From Tenrec ecaudatus (taxonomy: Eukaryota > Chordata > Mammalia > Afrosoricida > Tenrecidae), in contig NC_134537.1 of the NCBI RefSeq assembly GCF_050624435.1, positions 125,030,086 through 125,094,085 of the forward strand: 64,000 nucleotides of DNA. The letters run 5' to 3'. The position numbers were made by a program, and so were the translations under genes. Positions 60,793-64,000 of this stretch are shown here, piece by piece (position 1 is the stretch's first letter; every line of letters starts with the position of its first letter). A model generated the notes under the pieces. The model had not been told where the DNA came from. It made no database searches and was given only the letters and a program-made list of their open reading frames with translations.

Positions 60793-61039
60793 CTCAGTGT
60801 CTCTCGTATAAAAAGGCCACCCCCTCCCAGGAGGCATCATCAGACTATGAGTTGACTGACAGGTGGACTCCGCCCCTACACGAGCGCCAGTGGACATAAC
60901 CGCCCCACAGCAGATAATGTAAAATTAAGAACTGGGGCAACGGTGAGATCCCTGAATGCCATTCGAAATGGATACACACAAGGGAAGTTAGGATTTTATC
61001 CTACTGTCTATGAGGTGACTATTGGAGTGAATAGCATAG

Positions 61040-61265
61040 ATATTTCCAAAGCCCTTACTATGATCTAAGTATTGTTCCAAATGCTCTTAATTAATGCAAT
61101 CTTCTTAATCTGGAGTTTCTATTACTACCCCCACTTTGCGAATGAGGAAACTGGTGAGCATGGAGATGACTCAGGGCGCCTACCTCACAGGGCTCATCAA
61201 CGGTGGCGGCTAGATTTCAACTCCAGCAGCTCACTCTGGATCCCAGGTTCTTAGCTGCTATTCTC
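61040..61265 (-). mobile_element. MIR relic, antisense
   Basis: CTATTACTACCCCCACTTTG followed by GAATGAGGAAACTGGTGAGC is a typical antisense MIR. Confidence 0.65.
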
Positions 61266-61866
61266 CTCTAGTCTTAGTCTCCTGTCTCAGGGATGATGGT
61301 GGACCTCACGAGAATGGGTTTTTCCCCAGGAAACAGATATAGAAGGAAGAAGAACTACAGAAGTAAAGTGGAATACAGAACTATGGGGAGCCATTGTTCT
61401 TTAGAAGAAGAAGAAAAGAGAGAGAGGAGAACCACCCACCAGTGTTAGAGAATCCTTGAGAACAATATATGTCAGGGGTCAAATGTCTGTAAGATGTCAA
61501 GAAGGAGATCCTTATGCTTTAAAATAAACCATTAATAAATTCACCGATTATGCAATGTTTTGACAGTAAAAGCAGTTGGGAAGAAAGCAAAGCAGATTTA
61601 TAAGCTATAAGAACACTGTGAAGCTGAGTCGCTTTCTTATCATTGTAGCCTAAACACCTAGCACCATACACCATGCACATCACAGACATTTATTAAATGT
61701 TTAAGAATAAGTTAATAGCTCCAAGCCATAAAATATGACGACTGGGCTGGTAATATGTATTCACACTAACATACTTTTAAGTATGATTTAAAAAAGTAGT
61801 AAACACATAACTATTCATGTTTGGTTTTTCATATGAAATTTGCTTCTTTTCGAAGAGTAAGTTAGC

Positions 61867-62423
61867 AGAGTGCATTGCCGTACAGCACTGATGAACCACA
61901 CACCATTCCTCTGGTTCCTGAGTGCTTCCTCCCCCACTACCATGGCCCAGCCCTACCTGACACATCCAGCTAGACCAGAGGACACACATTGGTAGCGATA
62001 AGAGCTCTGGACACTGGAACTCAGGACAGATAAAACCCTCAGGAACAGTCATGGGAGTAGTGTTACCACGAGGGCAGGGGGATGGGGCGGTGGGGGGGGG
62101 GGGTGGAGGAAGAAAGGGGGAATACATCACAAGGTTGGATATATAGCCCACCCCCAGGGGACGAACAACAGAAATGTGGATGAAGGGAGACAATGGACAA
62201 GTAAGGCATGAAATAACAACAATAAGATATAATTGATGAAGGATTACGAAGGTGGGAGGGGGAGGAGGGAAGGGGACAAAGAGGAGCTGATACCAAGGGC
62301 TCAAGTAGAAAGAAAATGCTTTGGAAATGTAAAAATATACAAGTGTGCTTAATACATTTGAATGATGGATTGTGATAAGATTTGTAAAAGCCCCCCAATA
62401 AAATGATTAATTGAAAAAAGAAG
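61867..62423 (+). mobile_element. Polypurine retroposon near the right side
   Basis: Contains the family blocks, including a long G-run at about 62085-62105 and AATAAAATGATT before the tail. Flanks GAAGAGTAAGTTAGCA and GAAGAATAGGTTAAGCA look like a decayed target duplication, so it may be older than the other copies. Confidence 0.75.
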
Positions 62424-62489
62424 AAGAATAGGTTAAGCACCAGGAATGGTCTTTGACATTTTTAGATTTTTTTCTTCCCTTAAAAAGCA

Positions 62490-62535
62490 TGTGTGTGTGT
62501 GTGTGTGTGCGTGTGTGTATGCGTGTGTGTGTGTG
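62490..62535. repeat. (TG)n microsatellite
   Basis: Interrupted TG/CG run beside the palindromic MITE. Confidence 0.95.
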
Positions 62536-62537
62536 CT

Positions 62538-62606
62538 TAAAGTTCATGGGAAAGTTCCATTGTCTTTTAATTCCATTTTCCCACTAACTTTTTGAAGGCC
62601 TCTCAT
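62538..62606. mobile_element. Second copy of the palindromic MITE
   Basis: AAAGTTCATGGGAAAG opposite CCCACTAACTTTTTGAAGG, with the same interior TCTTTTAATTCCATTTT as at 18980. Half-copies also appear near 52724-52755 and 45965-46000. Confidence 0.5.
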
Positions 62607-62884
62607 GTGCATTTAATGTACTATGTTGCTGAAAGAGCAGAGGGAGCTGAAATTAATTACCTACGGTTGCTACTTTACTCATCACTGTTTCTAAGGCACA
62701 AACTATGGAAAACCAGTCACTTCCATTTTCCACTTCACGGAAAACACCAGGTCTTAACAGGGAGTAGAAGTGCACCGAGGGAGGTAAAAGGCAATGAAGA
62801 TGAGATACACTTGCATGTTGAAAAGGCGCAATTCAGTGGATTCCTGCCCCTCCCCCGAGAAGAATTTGTTTCAAAGGACGACAT

Positions 62885-64000
62885 TGATTCTGCAGCTCCG
62901 GGAGATGGACATATCTGATCAGAGAACACGGGAGCAGATGAAGGGGGAGGAAGAGAGAGTGGAGCACAGCCTGGCCCACCAGGCCGTGAGGATGATGTTC
63001 CTGAGTAGAGCAGCCAGTCCACAGAGAGAACAACATGGCTGGCCCCACTGTGAGACATGATGCCCTTCAGTGACTAAGGGCGATACAGGGGACAGCACCA
63101 GAGACACGGTGTGTGAATTGCACCTGACCTGATCCCACCACACCAAGGCAAAGTGTGGGGGAGTGCAGCGAAACAGCAAGGGAATCGAGTGGCAAGATCC
63201 CCAGGGAATGCTGAAATTGGACTTTGGGGCCAGGGCGTGGTGCCCCAACAGACTGGACTGGAAAACACTCCTAAGGGCCAACAAATGATCCCTGAACAAA
63301 CTACAAGCTTTTCTTTCTTGATGTGTTTGTTTTGTTCTTTGTCAGTGGTTTGTTGTTGTGATTTTGTTGTCTGGTTGTATACTGTTGCTTTGTTTTCCTC
63401 TGTCTTGTTTTCGTGCATGTTGTTGTCTCCACAGGTCTGTCTAAATAAGACAGGCTGGATGAACTATCTGGAGGCAAAACAACGGGACTGACAGTTCCGG
63501 GGGTACTTGGGATAGGGGGAGGTGGGGGGTAAGGAAGTGGTGTTAACAAACACAGGGACAAGGGAACAACATGGGACCCAAAATGGCAGTGAGGAGGGAG
63601 TGGCAGGCCTGGTAGGGAAATATCAAGAGTAAGGTTACCTAAACAAGAGGTATAGCTGTAACCCAGGTGGGGACGGAGCATGGTAGTGGGGCAGGAGGAA
63701 GGTCAAGGGAGATTGAGGAAAGAGCTGGAATCAAAGGGCATTTATAGAGGTCTAGACAAAGACATGTACATGCAAATATATATATGAGGATGGGGAAATA
63801 GATCTATGTGTCTATATTTATAGGTTTAGTATTAAGGTGGCGGAAGGACCTTGGGCCTCTACTCAAGCACTCCCTCAATTCATGAATACTTTCTTTTATT
63901 AAATTGGCACTCTATGATGCTCACCCTCCCGACACAACTGCTGAAGCCAAAGCGGGTGAACAAGTAAATGTGGTGAAGAAAGCTGATGGTGCCCTGCTAT
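62885..64000 (+). mobile_element. Polypurine retroposon family, upstream part, runs off the window
   Basis: Positions 63735-64000 match the 11130-11400 part of the long copy, and the block near 63563 (GGGACAAGGGAACAAC) matches the inverted arm at 42740. This is therefore the most 5' part of the family seen here. The left boundary is not defined, and no reverse transcriptase frame is visible. Confidence 0.7.

Larger units (their letters stand above)
60084..60909 (-). mobile_element. LTR of the same group carrying a SPIN-like insert and a purine microsatellite
   Basis: The plus strand starts TGTGTTAGGCTGGG (complement of the LTR 3' end) and reaches CCCCACA near 60907. Interrupted by 60313-60503 and expanded by a purine tract at 60620-60792. 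Target duplication unclear. Confidence 0.7.

Noticed and set aside
60484..60897. 137-codon frame with long Ser and Leu-Ser runs
   Set aside because: It is a translation of the (GA)n/(GAG)n microsatellite.
61777..62304. 175-codon minus-strand open frame
   Set aside because: It is antisense to a polypurine retroposon; the proline/serine-rich translation is a product of the pyrimidine strand. Similar frames appear opposite other copies (9142-9585, 16697-17194).
63074..63681. Several 110-126 codon frames on both strands
   Set aside because: They fall in the retroposon body, conflict in frame and strand, and no copy elsewhere keeps them open.
32010..64000. ING2, the next gene beyond RWDD4 in human
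   Set aside because: No exon resembling ING2 (ING or PHD domain) was found; in human the gap is larger than this interval, so its absence is expected.

Overview
This is a mammalian genomic window, almost certainly from an afrotherian and most like a tenrec (for example Echinops telfairi). Two repeat signals support this. tRNA-derived SINEs of the AfroSINE type are scattered throughout. In addition, several short hAT elements of the SPIN type carry 8-bp target duplications; among afrotherians, SPIN has been reported from tenrec. The species call is an inference.

Two real genes are recognisable, arranged head to head across a CpG-rich promoter at about 15.4-16.3 kb. Leftward on the minus strand is the 5' part of TRAPPC11, a subunit of the TRAPPIII tethering complex. 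It has a probable untranslated first exon near 15.7 kb, then seven coding exons (9028 down to 365) encoding the first 277 residues; the rest lies outside the window. Rightward on the plus strand is the complete RWDD4 gene (ATG 16213, stop 30267). Its 188-codon reading frame can be rebuilt exon by exon and includes a probable 3-nucleotide exon (25794-25796). Its 3' UTR probably runs to about 32.0 kb. The pair matches the human 4q35.1 order RWDD4-TRAPPC11.

From about 32 kb to the end I see no protein-coding gene. The interval is intergenic and rich in mobile DNA: L1 3' ends, RTE/BovB-like LINE fragments, AfroSINEs, LTRs with 5-bp target duplications, a decayed hAT transposon with transposase remnants, SPIN-like elements, a mariner-like MITE (in RWDD4 intron 1), MER5A and MIR relics, and simple repeats.

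The most frequent large repeat is a polyadenylated retroposon with a G-rich polypurine tract near its 3' end. Its copies are variably 5'-truncated and bear 8-12 bp target duplications. One copy has the 5' inversion typical of LINE-1 twin priming. I could not name this family; it may be the 3' UTR of a lineage-specific L1. Nested insertions (retroposon in SINE, L1 in SINE, LTR in RTE, SPIN in LTR) give a relative chronology. No CRISPR, operon or bacterial feature is present.
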